Positions 41,229-49,808 are shown, counted from the stretch's first letter. The stretch is 64,000 nt of DNA from Candidatus Chloroploca mongolica (GCF_004762035.2 NZ_SIJK02000008.1:87864-151863); one strand, 5' to 3'. Numbers and translations are program-made. Notes: a model not told the origin generated them from the sequence alone.

Positions 41229-42296
41229 CTATTGTGACGCCATCTCCCAGATTTCGTGGGTATAGGCGGCGGGCTCGGCGGGCTGGGTGATGACACCGAA
41301 TTCAAGCGCGGTTGCAGCGGCAAAATCAAAGAGGGCAGGCTCGAGGAAGCCAACCGTAGTACTGGGATCAATTGGGTCGCCCCAGATCAGCTTGTTGACC
41401 TCATTCATCTGCCAGGTCTGGGCCTCGCGGGTCATGACCCCACCGCTATCCTGGCTGAGCACGCTATCCACGCACGAGTCAACATTGTCGCGGCAATAGG
41501 CCCATCCCTTGATCGAAGCGCGCACAAAGCGGGCCGCAATATCTTTGTTGGCTGGATCAGCCGTGAGCCAGGTTTCGCTCGCAAAGATGCCATCCTCGGG
41601 CATCGCCGTGCCAAGCTCGTTGTAGTCAATGATATTCAGTTCCTCGATCGTATGCCCGGCACTCAAGACCTGATAGAGCTCGTTGTAGGTCATAGCTGCG
41701 GCGGCGTCAACCTCGCGATTGAGCAGCAGGTTCATATCAAAGGGTTGCTGAACAAGCGTCAGGTCGGTATCGGGATTGAGATTGAACTTGCTCAACGTGG
41801 CAAGCAGGTTATACTCGTTGCCGCCAAACCAGACGGCGATATTGCGCCCGGCAAAATCCTCGGGCGAGGCAATGCCACTATCGGCCCATGCCAGGTGCCG
41901 CATCCCGGCGAGGGTGTAGATCTGCGCAATATTGACGAGGGGCACGCCCTGCTCACGGGTCGCCAGCAGACTCGCCATCCAGTTGATCCCAAACTCGGCC
42001 TGCCCACTTGCGACCACCTGCTCGGGCACAATATCGGGTCCACCGGGCTTGATCGTCACCTCAAGCCCCTCTTCGGTATAAAAGCCCTGGTCAAGAGCGG
42101 CATAATAGCCCGCAAACTGGGCCTGAGCCACCCACTTCAATTGCAGACGGACAGGATCAAGCTCGGCAGCGGGTTCAGGGGCGGTCTCGGTGGTTGGTGC
42201 AGCGGGGGCCGCAGGGGGAGTCTGTCCACAGGCTGCCAGGATTAGGCTAGCCATGATCATCACCATCAAGAGACCGAAACGCTTCGCGATGGGCAT
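41229..42296 (-). CDS. ABC transporter substrate-binding lipoprotein (NMT1/THI5-like)
   Basis: Binding lipoprotein of 355 aa. ATG 42296 is chosen because AAGGAGG lies 8 bases upstream and the product starts with a signal peptide ending in lipobox LILAAC. A Pro/Ala/Thr linker precedes an NMT1/THI5-like fold (QLKWVAQAQFAGYYAALDQG, GGPDIVPEQVVASGQAEFGI). This group binds thiamine precursors, riboflavin, pyrimidines or similar heterocycles. Its companions are two permeases and an ATPase upstream and pyrimidine-type hydrolases downstream, which points to a cyclic ureide or pyrimidine ligand. Confidence 0.87.
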   Translation of the reverse strand: MPIAKRFGLLMVMIMASLILAACGQTPPAAPAAPTTETAPEPAAELDPVRLQLKWVAQAQFAGYYAALDQGFYTEEGLEVTIKPGGPDIVPEQVVASGQAEFGINWMASLLATREQGVPLVNIAQIYTLAGMRHLAWADSGIASPEDFAGRNIAVWFGGNEYNLLATLSKFNLNPDTDLTLVQQPFDMNLLLNREVDAAAAMTYNELYQVLSAGHTIEELNIIDYNELGTAMPEDGIFASETWLTADPANKDIAARFVRASIKGWAYCRDNVDSCVDSVLSQDSGGVMTREAQTWQMNEVNKLIWGDPIDPSTTVGFLEPALFDFAAATALEFGVITQPAEPAAYTHEIWEMASQ

Positions 42297-42417
42297 AACG
42301 AAAGCCTCCTTCAAGATACATTTGCACACGATAAAAGCGCACTACCCAACAGGTGGAGTCGACGATCCTCCTTTCTCTACGTATGTTTGTCCAGGAAAGC
42401 TGCGTTGCACACGAGCG

Positions 42418-43236
42418 TCATTGCCCAGAATGCCGTTGCTTCCACGGCATAACCCAACGTTCAATCAAGACAATGACGAGATAGAAGATCAGCCCATAGA
42501 GGCAGGCGACCATAATCGCCGACCATGCTTCACGTGTGCGCAGAATCCCTGCCTGCGTCTTGATATAGACCCCAAGTGCATTCCGAGGGCCGCCAAAAAA
42601 CTCGGCCACCACGGCACCGATCATGCTCAGGGTCGCGCAGACTCTGAGGGCATTGAAGAGAAAGGGCAGCGCGGCAGGCATGCGTAGCTTGAGAAAGACA
42701 GCGCGTTGGGGGGCCGCATACGACCGCATCAAGAGCAACGCATCGGCGCGAGGTGAAATAAGCCCGGCGTAGACGCTGACGAGCGTCGGAAAGAAGGTCA
42801 TCACGGCGATCACCCCGATCTTTGAGGCGGCGCTGACGCTGCCGAGCCAGATGCCCATCAGGGGCGAGAGCGCAATAATGGGCACAGCACTTGCGGCAAT
42901 GGCGAGCGGCACCAAGCCATCAGCCACAAAGGTCCAGCGCACACAAAAGATCGCCACCAGCACCCCAAGTGAGCACCCGATGGCGCTACCCATCAGTGCA
43001 TTGCTAAACGTCACCATCCCAATGCCCAGCAAAAACCAGGGGCGTTCAAGAAAGGTCGCCATAATCTGACTGGGGGCTGGCAAAAGATAGATCGGGATCT
43101 CAAACAGCCAGACCGCCCCTTCCCACAAGGCAATCGCCACAAGAAAGGTCAAGACAGGCGGCCAGATCATATGAAACCACTTTGCGACCTGGTCGATGCT
43201 GCGTACTGCCGGGGTTGAAACCGTCGTTGCTTGCAT
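42418..43236 (-). CDS. ABC transporter permease (second of two)
   Basis: BPD_transp_1 permease of 272 aa with six hydrophobic segments. The EAA loop is ADALLLMRSYAAPQRAVFLKLRMP. ATG 43236 starts 4 bases after the ATPase stop, and the coding sequence upstream of it in the same frame overlaps the ATPase gene, so the short form is preferred. It pairs with the first permease encoded at 44031, allowing a heterodimeric channel. It belongs to the nitrate/sulfonate/THI5-type ABC importers. Confidence 0.88.
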   Translation of the reverse strand: MQATTVSTPAVRSIDQVAKWFHMIWPPVLTFLVAIALWEGAVWLFEIPIYLLPAPSQIMATFLERPWFLLGIGMVTFSNALMGSAIGCSLGVLVAIFCVRWTFVADGLVPLAIAASAVPIIALSPLMGIWLGSVSAASKIGVIAVMTFFPTLVSVYAGLISPRADALLLMRSYAAPQRAVFLKLRMPAALPFLFNALRVCATLSMIGAVVAEFFGGPRNALGVYIKTQAGILRTREAWSAIMVACLYGLIFYLVIVLIERWVMPWKQRHSGQ

Positions 43237-43240
43237 AGGC

Positions 43241-44026
43241 TTACCCTGCCGTCTCCGTTGCCCGGAGGCACTCGCGCACCTCGGTGACAAGGGCAAAAAA
43301 CTGTGGATCTTCGCGGGTCTCGAAGGCGCGCGGGCGGGCGAGGTTGACCTCAACCACCCGTTGGACTCGACCCGGACGCGGTGACATCACGACCACCCGA
43401 TCCGCGAGAAAGACCGCTTCGGGAATGCTATGGGTGACAAAAATGACCGTCGGGCGCGGTTCCGCCTCCCACCAGATACTGAGCAGTTCGAGTTGCAACC
43501 GTTCGCGGGTAATCTCATCAAGCGCCCCAAACGGCTCGTCCATCAACAGGATCGACGGGGCAAACGAGAGGGCGCGGGCAATCGAGGCACGTTGCTGCAT
43601 GCCGCCTGATAACTGATGAGGGTAGGCATCACCGAAATCCCCAAGGCCGACCAGTTTGAGCAGTTCCATTGCCCGTTGATGCCGTTGCTCTTTGGGGCGC
43701 CCCATAATCTCAAGCGGCAGTTCGACGTTCTTGCGGATCGTACGCCAATCGTAGAGTACCGGCGACTGGAAGACAATGCCATAGTCGCGATCACGGCGGG
43801 CCTGGTCGGGGGTTTTGGCCTTGATGCGTACCGTCCCATTGCTCGGTTGCTCAAGATCGCCGATCAGCCGCATCAGCGTACTTTTGCCGCAGCCACTCGG
43901 CCCAATGAGCGCAATAAACTCACCAGCGGCAATGCGCAGGGTCACATCGTGCAAAGCTGTGACAGGCCCCGCGCCACCCTGATAGATCTTCGACACCCGC
44001 TCGAACTCAATAATTGGTGTATCCAT
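43241..44026 (-). CDS. ABC transporter ATP-binding protein (NrtD/SsuB/TauB-like)
   Basis: ATPase of 261 aa. Walker A GPSGCGKST, Q-loop FQSPVLYDWRT, signature LSGGMQQR, Walker B ILLMDEPFGALDE and H-loop FVTHSIPEA are all intact. It fits the nitrate/sulfonate/thiamine-precursor import subfamily. It lies between two permease genes with 4-base gaps. It is the only NMT1-type ABC ATPase in the window, so it might also energise the ATPase-less RibXY encoded 9 kb away. Confidence 0.93.
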   Translation of the reverse strand: MDTPIIEFERVSKIYQGGAGPVTALHDVTLRIAAGEFIALIGPSGCGKSTLMRLIGDLEQPSNGTVRIKAKTPDQARRDRDYGIVFQSPVLYDWRTIRKNVELPLEIMGRPKEQRHQRAMELLKLVGLGDFGDAYPHQLSGGMQQRASIARALSFAPSILLMDEPFGALDEITRERLQLELLSIWWEAEPRPTVIFVTHSIPEAVFLADRVVVMSPRPGRVQRVVEVNLARPRAFETREDPQFFALVTEVRECLRATETAG

Positions 44027-44030
44027 TGCT

Positions 44031-44822
44031 TCAACGCTTCACAATCAGGCGCTCGGCGAGCGCAACGAGACCATAAAAAACCACGCCGATCAGCCCGGCG
44101 ACGAGAATCGCCAGGTAGAGCGCCGGAGGACGCGAATTATAGAACTGAGCGGCATTCAGGATCATCACCCCGATGCCTTCACTGCTGCCCGAGGGCAACT
44201 CGGCGACGATCGCGCCAATAACACTTGCCGACGCAGCAATCTTGAGTGAGGCAAAGAGATAGGGGAGCGAAGCGGGCAAGCGCAACTTCCAGAAGGTCTG
44301 CAGCGAAGAGGCCGCATACGAACGCATGAGATCCAGGCTTTGTGGGGAAGCCGAGCGCAGGCCACGCAGCATGCCAATCGTCACCGGAAAAAAGGTGAGG
44401 TAGGCCGCGACAAAGATCTTGGCGACCCACGGCTCGGCCCCCATCCGCCCGAGGCTCACCACGACCATCGGGGCGATCGCGAGGATCGGCACGGTCTGCG
44501 AGCCAATAACATACGGCATCAAACCGCGTTCAAGGATCGGCATGCGCATAAAGAGGAGCGCCAGGCCAAAACCGAGCAGCCCACCAATGAAAAAGCCACC
44601 CATTGCGACCCGCAAAGTGGCCCAGGCATTGATGAGCATCTGTACAAGCAAGAGCGGCCCATTGCCACCCTGTGTACGGGTAAACATTGTCGCCACAATA
44701 TCGCCGAGGTGGGGCAGGCGCTGATCAGAGATCCCAAAGAGCAGTTTGCTGCCTTCCCAGATGAGAAGCAGCGCTGCGACAAGCCCAATAACCGGCAGCA
44801 TCCGGCGTCCTGCCGTTACCAT
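44031..44822 (-). CDS. ABC transporter permease (first of two)
   Basis: BPD_transp_1 permease of 263 aa, first gene of the seven-gene operon. The likely start is ATG 44822 (MVTAGRRMLPVIGLVAALLL), since the in-frame sequence further upstream does not look membrane-like or family-like. The EAA loop is QSLDLMRSYAASSLQTFWKLRLP. Six hydrophobic segments. It is similar in layout to, but diverged from, the second permease. Confidence 0.85.
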   Translation of the reverse strand: MVTAGRRMLPVIGLVAALLLIWEGSKLLFGISDQRLPHLGDIVATMFTRTQGGNGPLLLVQMLINAWATLRVAMGGFFIGGLLGFGLALLFMRMPILERGLMPYVIGSQTVPILAIAPMVVVSLGRMGAEPWVAKIFVAAYLTFFPVTIGMLRGLRSASPQSLDLMRSYAASSLQTFWKLRLPASLPYLFASLKIAASASVIGAIVAELPSGSSEGIGVMILNAAQFYNSRPPALYLAILVAGLIGVVFYGLVALAERLIVKR

Positions 44823-45089
44823 GACTGTCCGCACTCGCACCGAAGACGAAGGAGCAACCGAATATGCCAAGGCCAACCTCCACCTGATGGATGAGGCTTC
44901 TACACACATGCAACCCTGGGGGGTGGCCGGGTACAGCATTGTCACCAGGCCGACGGCTGGTCATTACACACACCGGGGCGCTAACGTCGCGAAGAACCGG
45001 CGGGAGGGGTATAGGCTTTTTGTTCCGGGCTAAAGTATAGTGTAGCGCCGCTAGCGCTATTTGTCAACGGAGGTGTAAAGCTGGTGACG
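44823..45089 (-). other. Leader and promoter region of the transporter/hydrolase operon
   Basis: About 265 bases upstream of the first permease. On the minus strand it contains an ACCAG-CCGTCGG-CCTGGT stem near 44945-44965 and other GC-rich short stems. It has no recognisable match to TPP, FMN, purine or cobalamin riboswitches and no coding region. A structured leader is possible. I could not place a confident -35/-10. Confidence 0.35.
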
Positions 45090-45156
45090 GCATTTGGTTG
45101 GGGGAACGTAAAAAAGCCAGCTACGCTGGCTTTTTTACGTTCCCCCAACCAAATGC
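45090..45156. terminator. 67-base perfect hairpin (32-bp arms) after the phosphofructokinase gene
   Basis: Arms 45090-45121 and 45125-45156 are exact reverse complements around a TAC loop, with AAAAAAGCCAGC/GCTGGCTTTTTT as the tip. It starts at the base after the phosphofructokinase stop. The tip acts as an intrinsic terminator in both directions; the extra 20 bp of outer stem (GCATTTGGTTGGGGGAACGT) go well beyond a normal terminator. Confidence 0.85.
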
Positions 45157-46314
45157 TTAATAGAGGAACATCGGCTTGCCGACGAGGTGGGTAATATGCG
45201 GTTTGTACTGCTCGGTATCATAGAGTTCAGGCACGTCAACGCGCTTGACCCCGCGAATACTCGAGTCGACGAGCACGGTCGTATAGACCCCATTTTGCAG
45301 CGCAACCATCACGCCATCGTGTCCCTTTTCGAGCTGCTGGATCGCCAGGTTGCCAAATGAGGCGGCCACCATACGATCAAGCGAGTCGGGAGCACCGGCA
45401 CGCATCAGGTAGCCGAGTTGTTGATTGAGGATATCCACCCCGGTGATCTTGGTGAGCGCTTCACCGACGATCTCTCCAATTCCACCGAGTTTGCGGTGCC
45501 CATAGGCATCTTCCTGCCCATATTCGACCACCTGCCCGCCGAGCATACTGGCACCCTCAGAAATAACGAGGACGGCATAATTGCTCGGGTTGTTGCGCCG
45601 ATCATCCATAATGAAACTGGCGACACGCTCGATGTCAAAGGGCACTTCGCTGATCAAGGCCCGATCAGCATCACCAAGGTAAGCCGAAATAAGGGCCGTT
45701 TCACCACTGTTGCGCCCAAAGAGTTCGACCACCGCGATCCGCTCGTGGCTTCCTGCCGGGGTACGCAGAGCATTGATGAATTCGACACTGCGGGTTACTG
45801 CGGTGCTAAAACCGATACAGTAATCGGTGCCAAAGACATCATTGTCCATTGTCTTGGGAATCGCGATGACCCGAATGCCCTCTTGATGCATCCGGGCGGC
45901 GTAACTCAGCGTATCATCACCACCAATGGGGATAAGTGTGTCAACGCCGAGATGCTCGAGAACCCGTAGCACATGGGGCGTCGCGTCAATGAGCTTCTTC
46001 TCACCTGCTGGCTCGAATTTGCCCTGGAGAAAATCGGGTATAGCCGATGGTTTTACTTTGGCTGGATTGGTACGTGAGGTGTGCAGATGCGTACCACCAG
46101 AACGATCAATTGTCCGAACATGTGCTGGTGTCAGCGGTTGCACCCATTCGGAGCTTCCATCCGGATCGTCAGGGTTGTAGTTGAGGAGCCCTGCCCATCC
46201 CTTACGGATACCAACAACTTCCCATCCATTTGCCGCTGCACGGTTGACCACTGCTTTAATACATGGGTTTAGACCGGGCACGTCACCACCACCGGTGAGG
46301 ATACCGATGCGCAT
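45157..46314 (-). CDS. pfp: 6-phosphofructokinase, PPi-type specificity residues
   Basis: PfkA-superfamily enzyme of 385 aa phosphorylating fructose 6-phosphate. Nucleotide-site determinants read GGDDTLSYA and PKTMDND: Asp after GGD and Lys before T-x-D-N-D are the hallmarks of pyrophosphate-dependent enzymes (ATP enzymes have GGDGS and G-T-x-D-N-D). Other motifs are [12 protein letters not shown] at the start and [10 protein letters not shown] (MGR-like) for sugar binding. AAGGAG 5 bases before ATG 46314 decides the start. A PPi-PFK would be reversible and serve glycolysis and gluconeogenesis. It is monocistronic. Confidence 0.88.
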   Translation of the reverse strand: MRIGILTGGGDVPGLNPCIKAVVNRAAANGWEVVGIRKGWAGLLNYNPDDPDGSSEWVQPLTPAHVRTIDRSGGTHLHTSRTNPAKVKPSAIPDFLQGKFEPAGEKKLIDATPHVLRVLEHLGVDTLIPIGGDDTLSYAARMHQEGIRVIAIPKTMDNDVFGTDYCIGFSTAVTRSVEFINALRTPAGSHERIAVVELFGRNSGETALISAYLGDADRALISEVPFDIERVASFIMDDRRNNPSNYAVLVISEGASMLGGQVVEYGQEDAYGHRKLGGIGEIVGEALTKITGVDILNQQLGYLMRAGAPDSLDRMVAASFGNLAIQQLEKGHDGVMVALQNGVYTTVLVDSSIRGVKRVDVPELYDTEQYKPHITHLVGKPMFLY

Positions 46315-46587
46315 AGTCACTCCTTCATAGCCTTATCGTACCACTTGTCACGGATACTGCTTGATGCTCGATGCTTAGGCCGAAGGCTGCATGTAACCGT
46401 TCGATACGTTATCGTAAGCACAGAACATCCCTTTACACCATTGTAGAGATGGTTCCTAACAGGTAGATGGCTGAACTACTTGCATGTAAACGCGTCTCGT
46501 GCCGTCTATCATAATCCTTTGCTAGCGGCTGTGCGGTTAAGATTGCTTTCCGCAAGGTAGTGATTAACAAAGCTAAGATCATTATAT

Positions 46588-46626
46588 ATGCTTGGCCCTG
46601 TGGCCTACGGCCACAGGGCCAAGCAT
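46588..46626. repeat. 18-bp perfect inverted repeat with TAC loop
   Basis: ATGCTTGGCCCTGTGGCC / GGCCACAGGGCCAAGCAT around TAC. Part of the stem echoes nearby GTAGGCCACAGG (about 46643-46654). Same architecture as the TAC-loop hairpins at 45090 and 60413. Confidence 0.65.
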
Positions 46627-46703
46627 GTTATGTGCGGTTCTACGTAGGCCACAGGTGCAAGCAGGCCATGGGCGGTTGGGCTACGAGGGACAGCAGACTG
46701 TAC

Positions 46704-46709
46704 TATAAT
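46704..46709 (+). promoter_or_regulatory. -10 element abutting the lipoprotein start codon
   Basis: TATAAT ends 6 bases before ATG 46716, and no Shine-Dalgarno fits between. If this is the active -10, transcription would start at or next to the A of the ATG, giving a leaderless mRNA. Confidence 0.45.
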
Positions 46710-46715
46710 ACGGGT

Positions 46716-48041
46716 ATGAAATGCTTGCGTACAATCTGGTTGCTGTTGCTCGCACTGCTCCTGGTGATGGTCGCTACCGGGTGTGCTCCTCCTCCATCAG
46801 CTGAGATTGTGGTGGATCAAGCGCGTGAGCCGTCGCCAACACCGACGCTCGTGCCTCGCCCTTCGGCGACGCCGTTGCCCACGCGTGTACCGCCGACACC
46901 GACGCCCACGCTTCCGGCGCTTTCGATTTGGGTCGCTGAAGAAGGCCCCGCACTCGCTACGGTACAGGCGCTCTTCGCCGATCTCGCTCAACGCGCCGAC
47001 CTTGAGCTCGAGGTTGTGCCGCGCCCGCCCGATGGTCTACGTTTGAGTATCGCGACAGCGTCGGTACGCGGCGAGCCGTTACCTGATCTGATCTGGGGGC
47101 ATCAAGAGGATCTTGCTGGTCTGTTGCTTGATGGTCACCTGCAGCCGGTTCCCGACGCTCTGCGTTCAATCGAGGCGCTGCCGGCGTTGCTCACCACTGC
47201 AACCTATGATGGTCTGCTCTGGGGTGTTCCGGTGCTGGCGCGCAATAGCCTTTTGTTGCTCTACAATCGTGAGTTGATCGAGGCAGCGCCAGCCACCAGC
47301 GATGAGTTGATTGTCCGTGCGCGAGCGGCAAGCAATCCAATGACGGCTGGTCTGGTGATGGCCTGGACTGATCCGCACTGGGTGTTGCCCTGGTTGCATG
47401 CGTTTGGGGGCGCTCCAACCGATCCTGCCGGCGCAACGATTACGCTCAATACGCCTGCGATGACGGCCACTCTGAACTTGATGCGTGAGTTGTATACGGC
47501 GGCCCCAACCAATGGCGATAGCTATGCGCGTGGGCAGCGCCTCTTTGCCCAGGAGTATGCCGCTTTTGCAATTGATGGTGACTGGGCCTTGCCCCGCTAT
47601 CGTGCGGTGAGCGAGACCCTTGAACTCGGCATTGCGCCGTTACCAATGGTCCCCGCAACTGGCAAGGCCCCGCTTGCACCCCTTGGGGGCACCTATCTGA
47701 TGGTTACGACCGGGTTGGAGCCGTCACGCCTGGCCGATGTCGCGACGCTTGCGACGCTGCTCAGCGAACCCGAGGTTCAATTCAAGTTGGCCCGTGAGCT
47801 CGGGCGCTTACCTGCACAACAGGCCGTGCTTGCGCAACTCGTCAATGGCGACGATTCCGCGCTGGCCGTCGCCGCCCGACGCGCCACCGAGGCGCCAGGC
47901 TTGCCGCCAACACAGGCCGTCCGTTGTGCGCTCTATGGGATCAATGCCTGGATGGGCCGGCTCCTTGCCGGTACGCTTGAGGTCAATCAGGCCCCGCTGA
48001 ATATGCAACGCGAGGCCGAAGCGTGTCTGAGTCGTTTTTAA
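46716..48041 (+). CDS. Extracellular solute-binding lipoprotein (family 1-like)
   Basis: Lipoprotein of 441 aa with signal peptide ending VATGC and a Thr/Pro-rich linker (PTPTLVPRPSATPLPTRVPP), then a family 1 binding-protein fold (WAHQ-like LPDLIWGHQEDLAGLLLDGH, GVPVLARNSLLLLYNRELIE, TAGLVMAWTDPHWVLPWLHA, YAAFAIDGDWALPRY). Such proteins bind sugars or oligosaccharides for ABC import. No permease or ATPase gene is adjacent, so it is an orphan. The chosen ATG is the one directly following the -10 and giving a proper signal peptide. Confidence 0.82.
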   Translation: MKCLRTIWLLLLALLLVMVATGCAPPPSAEIVVDQAREPSPTPTLVPRPSATPLPTRVPPTPTPTLPALSIWVAEEGPALATVQALFADLAQRADLELEVVPRPPDGLRLSIATASVRGEPLPDLIWGHQEDLAGLLLDGHLQPVPDALRSIEALPALLTTATYDGLLWGVPVLARNSLLLLYNRELIEAAPATSDELIVRARAASNPMTAGLVMAWTDPHWVLPWLHAFGGAPTDPAGATITLNTPAMTATLNLMRELYTAAPTNGDSYARGQRLFAQEYAAFAIDGDWALPRYRAVSETLELGIAPLPMVPATGKAPLAPLGGTYLMVTTGLEPSRLADVATLATLLSEPEVQFKLARELGRLPAQQAVLAQLVNGDDSALAVAARRATEAPGLPPTQAVRCALYGINAWMGRLLAGTLEVNQAPLNMQREAEACLSRF

Positions 48042-48134
48042 CTACGCTCTTGAATATATTTTTAGATAGTTTTTCAGTTTACGCTCATCGTAGTGCCGAC
48101 TTATGAATATTCAATCGTCCATCGGGTCTATGGT

Positions 48135-48182
48135 AGTGCCGACTTCAGTCGGCTTCCGGCTCAGCCGACTGAAGTCGGCACT
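48135..48182. repeat. 20-bp perfect inverted repeat (AGTGCCGACTTCAGTCGGCT)
   Basis: The left arm 48135-48154 and right arm 48163-48182 are exact reverse complements with an 8-base loop. Partial units of the same motif (AGTGCCGACT, GAAGTCGGCACT) recur at 48091-48102 and 48199-48211, so this is a small repeat cluster. Confidence 0.7.
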
Positions 48183-48303
48183 CCGAAATCAGCACTACGA
48201 AGTCGGCACTCCGAGTCGCGAGTAAAGCTGCGTGAGCCGACTCTCCCAGAAGATTGCGGTGGTTCTACCTGGTCATGTGTGACCGAATGTTGCGGAGGAA
48301 CCT

Positions 48304-48894
48304 ATGCGTTGTCAAGCCTGTGGTGCCGATCTGCCCGATGATGCGGCTTTTTGTATTGAGTGTGGAACCCCAACCGAGCGACCGGGTGTCACCGGTTCGA
48401 CCGTTGTGTTGCCAAAGACTAGCGCCCCCAACGTGATCACGTGTGCGGTATGTGGGGCCAACAATCCACCGTATGCGGTCTTTTGTGTGCGTTGTGGTCA
48501 ACGCCTCGGTGATCCTGCCGCCATGCCGACGCGCAGTTCGCCACCTATCATCGATCTTGAACCTGCCCGCGATCTGGCTGCGCCAGAACCACCTGCGCAG
48601 CCACGGGCACAACCGGCCACTGATGCGATTGCCGCGGTCGTCTTCTTGATTGGCCTGGCCCTGCTCTTCTTTACTCGTCAGTTCTGGCCGGGCATTCTGG
48701 TCGTTGTTGGCCTCACCAGTTTTATTAGTGAAGCCCTGCGTGGGCGCTATTTCAATGGCCTCAATAGCATCATCTGGCTTTTTGGTCTGGCTCTGCTTTT
48801 TACCATCCCGCGGATCTTTTTGCCAGGCATCCTCGTCTTGATTGCGCTGACCGTCGCCGTTGATTGGCTCCGCCGTCGTTTTGAGTCACGGTGA
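48304..48894 (+). CDS. Double zinc-ribbon membrane protein
   Basis: A 196-aa protein with two zinc ribbons: C-x2-C pairs at residues 3-6 and 17-20 (RCQACGAD, CIECGTP), then again at about 47-50 and 62-65 (CAVCGANN, CVRCGQRL). A Pro/Ala-rich linker leads to about four hydrophobic segments in two hairpins (AVVFLIGLALLFFTRQFWPG and SIIWLFGLALLFTIPRIFLP, a recognisable duplication). GGAGGAACCT before the ATG is a good ribosome-binding site. Topology suggests cytoplasmic ribbons anchored at the membrane. Function is unknown. Confidence 0.78.
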   Translation: MRCQACGADLPDDAAFCIECGTPTERPGVTGSTVVLPKTSAPNVITCAVCGANNPPYAVFCVRCGQRLGDPAAMPTRSSPPIIDLEPARDLAAPEPPAQPRAQPATDAIAAVVFLIGLALLFFTRQFWPGILVVVGLTSFISEALRGRYFNGLNSIIWLFGLALLFTIPRIFLPGILVLIALTVAVDWLRRRFESR

Positions 48895-48939
48895 TGTCTG
48901 CCAAAATCGCTGCTGCACTCCCCAACTTCCCAGAGTGGT

Positions 48940-49014
48940 TCGCAAAAACGTTGCGCCTTTGCGCCTTTGCGCCTTTGCGTCAAAAAAACTACTTTATTTG
49001 CCAGGTATTGCCAC
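48940..49014. repeat. Interspersed GCGCCTTTGCG repeat copy
   Basis: TTGCGCCTTTGCGCCTTTGC units followed by GTCAAAAAAACTACTTTATT and GCCAGGTATTGCC, the right half of the family described at 54955-55230. It separates the zinc-ribbon gene from the convergent tlyA gene. Confidence 0.65.
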
Positions 49015-49802
49015 TACAACACGATCTTTTCGAGCTCAAGCGGCTCCCCACCAGGTTGCAACCAGGCAAGAAATTCCTGATTGCCGGCGGGCCCGGTGAT
49101 CGGCGAGCGGGTCAGACCACACGGGGTGAGCCCGAGTTCGTTAGCCGCCCCGAGTACCTGGCGAATGACACTGCGATGGATCGCCGGATCGCGCACCACG
49201 CCGCCTTTGCCAACCTGAGCAGGGCCGGCTTCAAACTGGGGCTTGATCAGCACCACCACCCAGGCAATCGGCGTAATCAAGCGCTGGATCGATGGCAAAA
49301 CCAGCTTGAGCGAGATGAAGGCAAGGTCAACCACCGCACACTCGGCCAGGGGCGCGCGGGGCGAAGCGTCGGCCCCAGGCGCAGGGGGCAACGCCTCCAG
49401 GTAGCGGATATTCGTGCGCTCCAAGGTCACCACCCGCGCATCAGCACGGAGCCGGTACTCAAGGATTCCATAGCCAACGTCAACCGCATAGACAAGGCGC
49501 GCCCCGCGTTGCAGCAAGACATCGGTGAAACCGCCTGTCGAAGCACCGGCATCGAGGGCGGTCAGGCCAGCCGGGTCAAGCCCGAACTGATCGAGCGCAT
49601 GCGCCAGTTTGTAGCCGCCACGACTCGCGTAGGGCAGCGCAGCGACGACCTCAACGGCGCAACGCGCATCAACCTGCATCCCAGGCTTGCTCGCGGGTTG
49701 CCCATCAACCCGAACACTCCCGGCCATCACGAGCGCCTGCGCCTTGCTACGGCTCTCGACCAGGCCACGCTCGACCATCAGCGCATCAAGACGGAGCTTC
49801 AT
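49014..49802 (-). CDS. tlyA: TlyA-family rRNA 2'-O-methyltransferase
   Basis: RNA methyltransferase of 262 aa combining an N-terminal S4 RNA-binding domain (MKLRLDALMVERGLVESRSK) with a FtsJ-like Rossmann methyltransferase. SAM motif I is ALDAGASTGGFTDVLLQRGA; the catalytic K-D-K-E set is suggested by YKLAHA (Lys), DLAFISLK and VLIKPQFEAG. Known TlyA enzymes methylate the 2'-O of cytidines in 16S and/or 23S rRNA; some are called hemolysins for historical reasons. It is the last gene of the xer-glyQS-(RHH)-tlyA run on the minus strand. Confidence 0.92.
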   Translation of the reverse strand: MKLRLDALMVERGLVESRSKAQALVMAGSVRVDGQPASKPGMQVDARCAVEVVAALPYASRGGYKLAHALDQFGLDPAGLTALDAGASTGGFTDVLLQRGARLVYAVDVGYGILEYRLRADARVVTLERTNIRYLEALPPAPGADASPRAPLAECAVVDLAFISLKLVLPSIQRLITPIAWVVVLIKPQFEAGPAQVGKGGVVRDPAIHRSVIRQVLGAANELGLTPCGLTRSPITGPAGNQEFLAWLQPGGEPLELEKIVL

Positions 49803-49808
49803 TGGTCG

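Larger units (their letters stand above)
46315..46715. other. Intergenic region between divergent pfp and the solute-binding lipoprotein gene
   Basis: About 400 bases carrying an 18-bp hairpin (46588-46626) and a -10 immediately before the lipoprotein gene. No gene is recognised. The pfp promoter should lie at about 46340-46400 on the minus strand, but no clear hexamers stand out. Confidence 0.45.

Noticed and set aside
44823-45000. TPP (THI-box) riboswitch upstream of the NMT1/THI5-like transporter
   Set aside because: I searched the sense strand for CUGAGA and the ACCUGAUCUGGGUAAUACC-like core and found neither.
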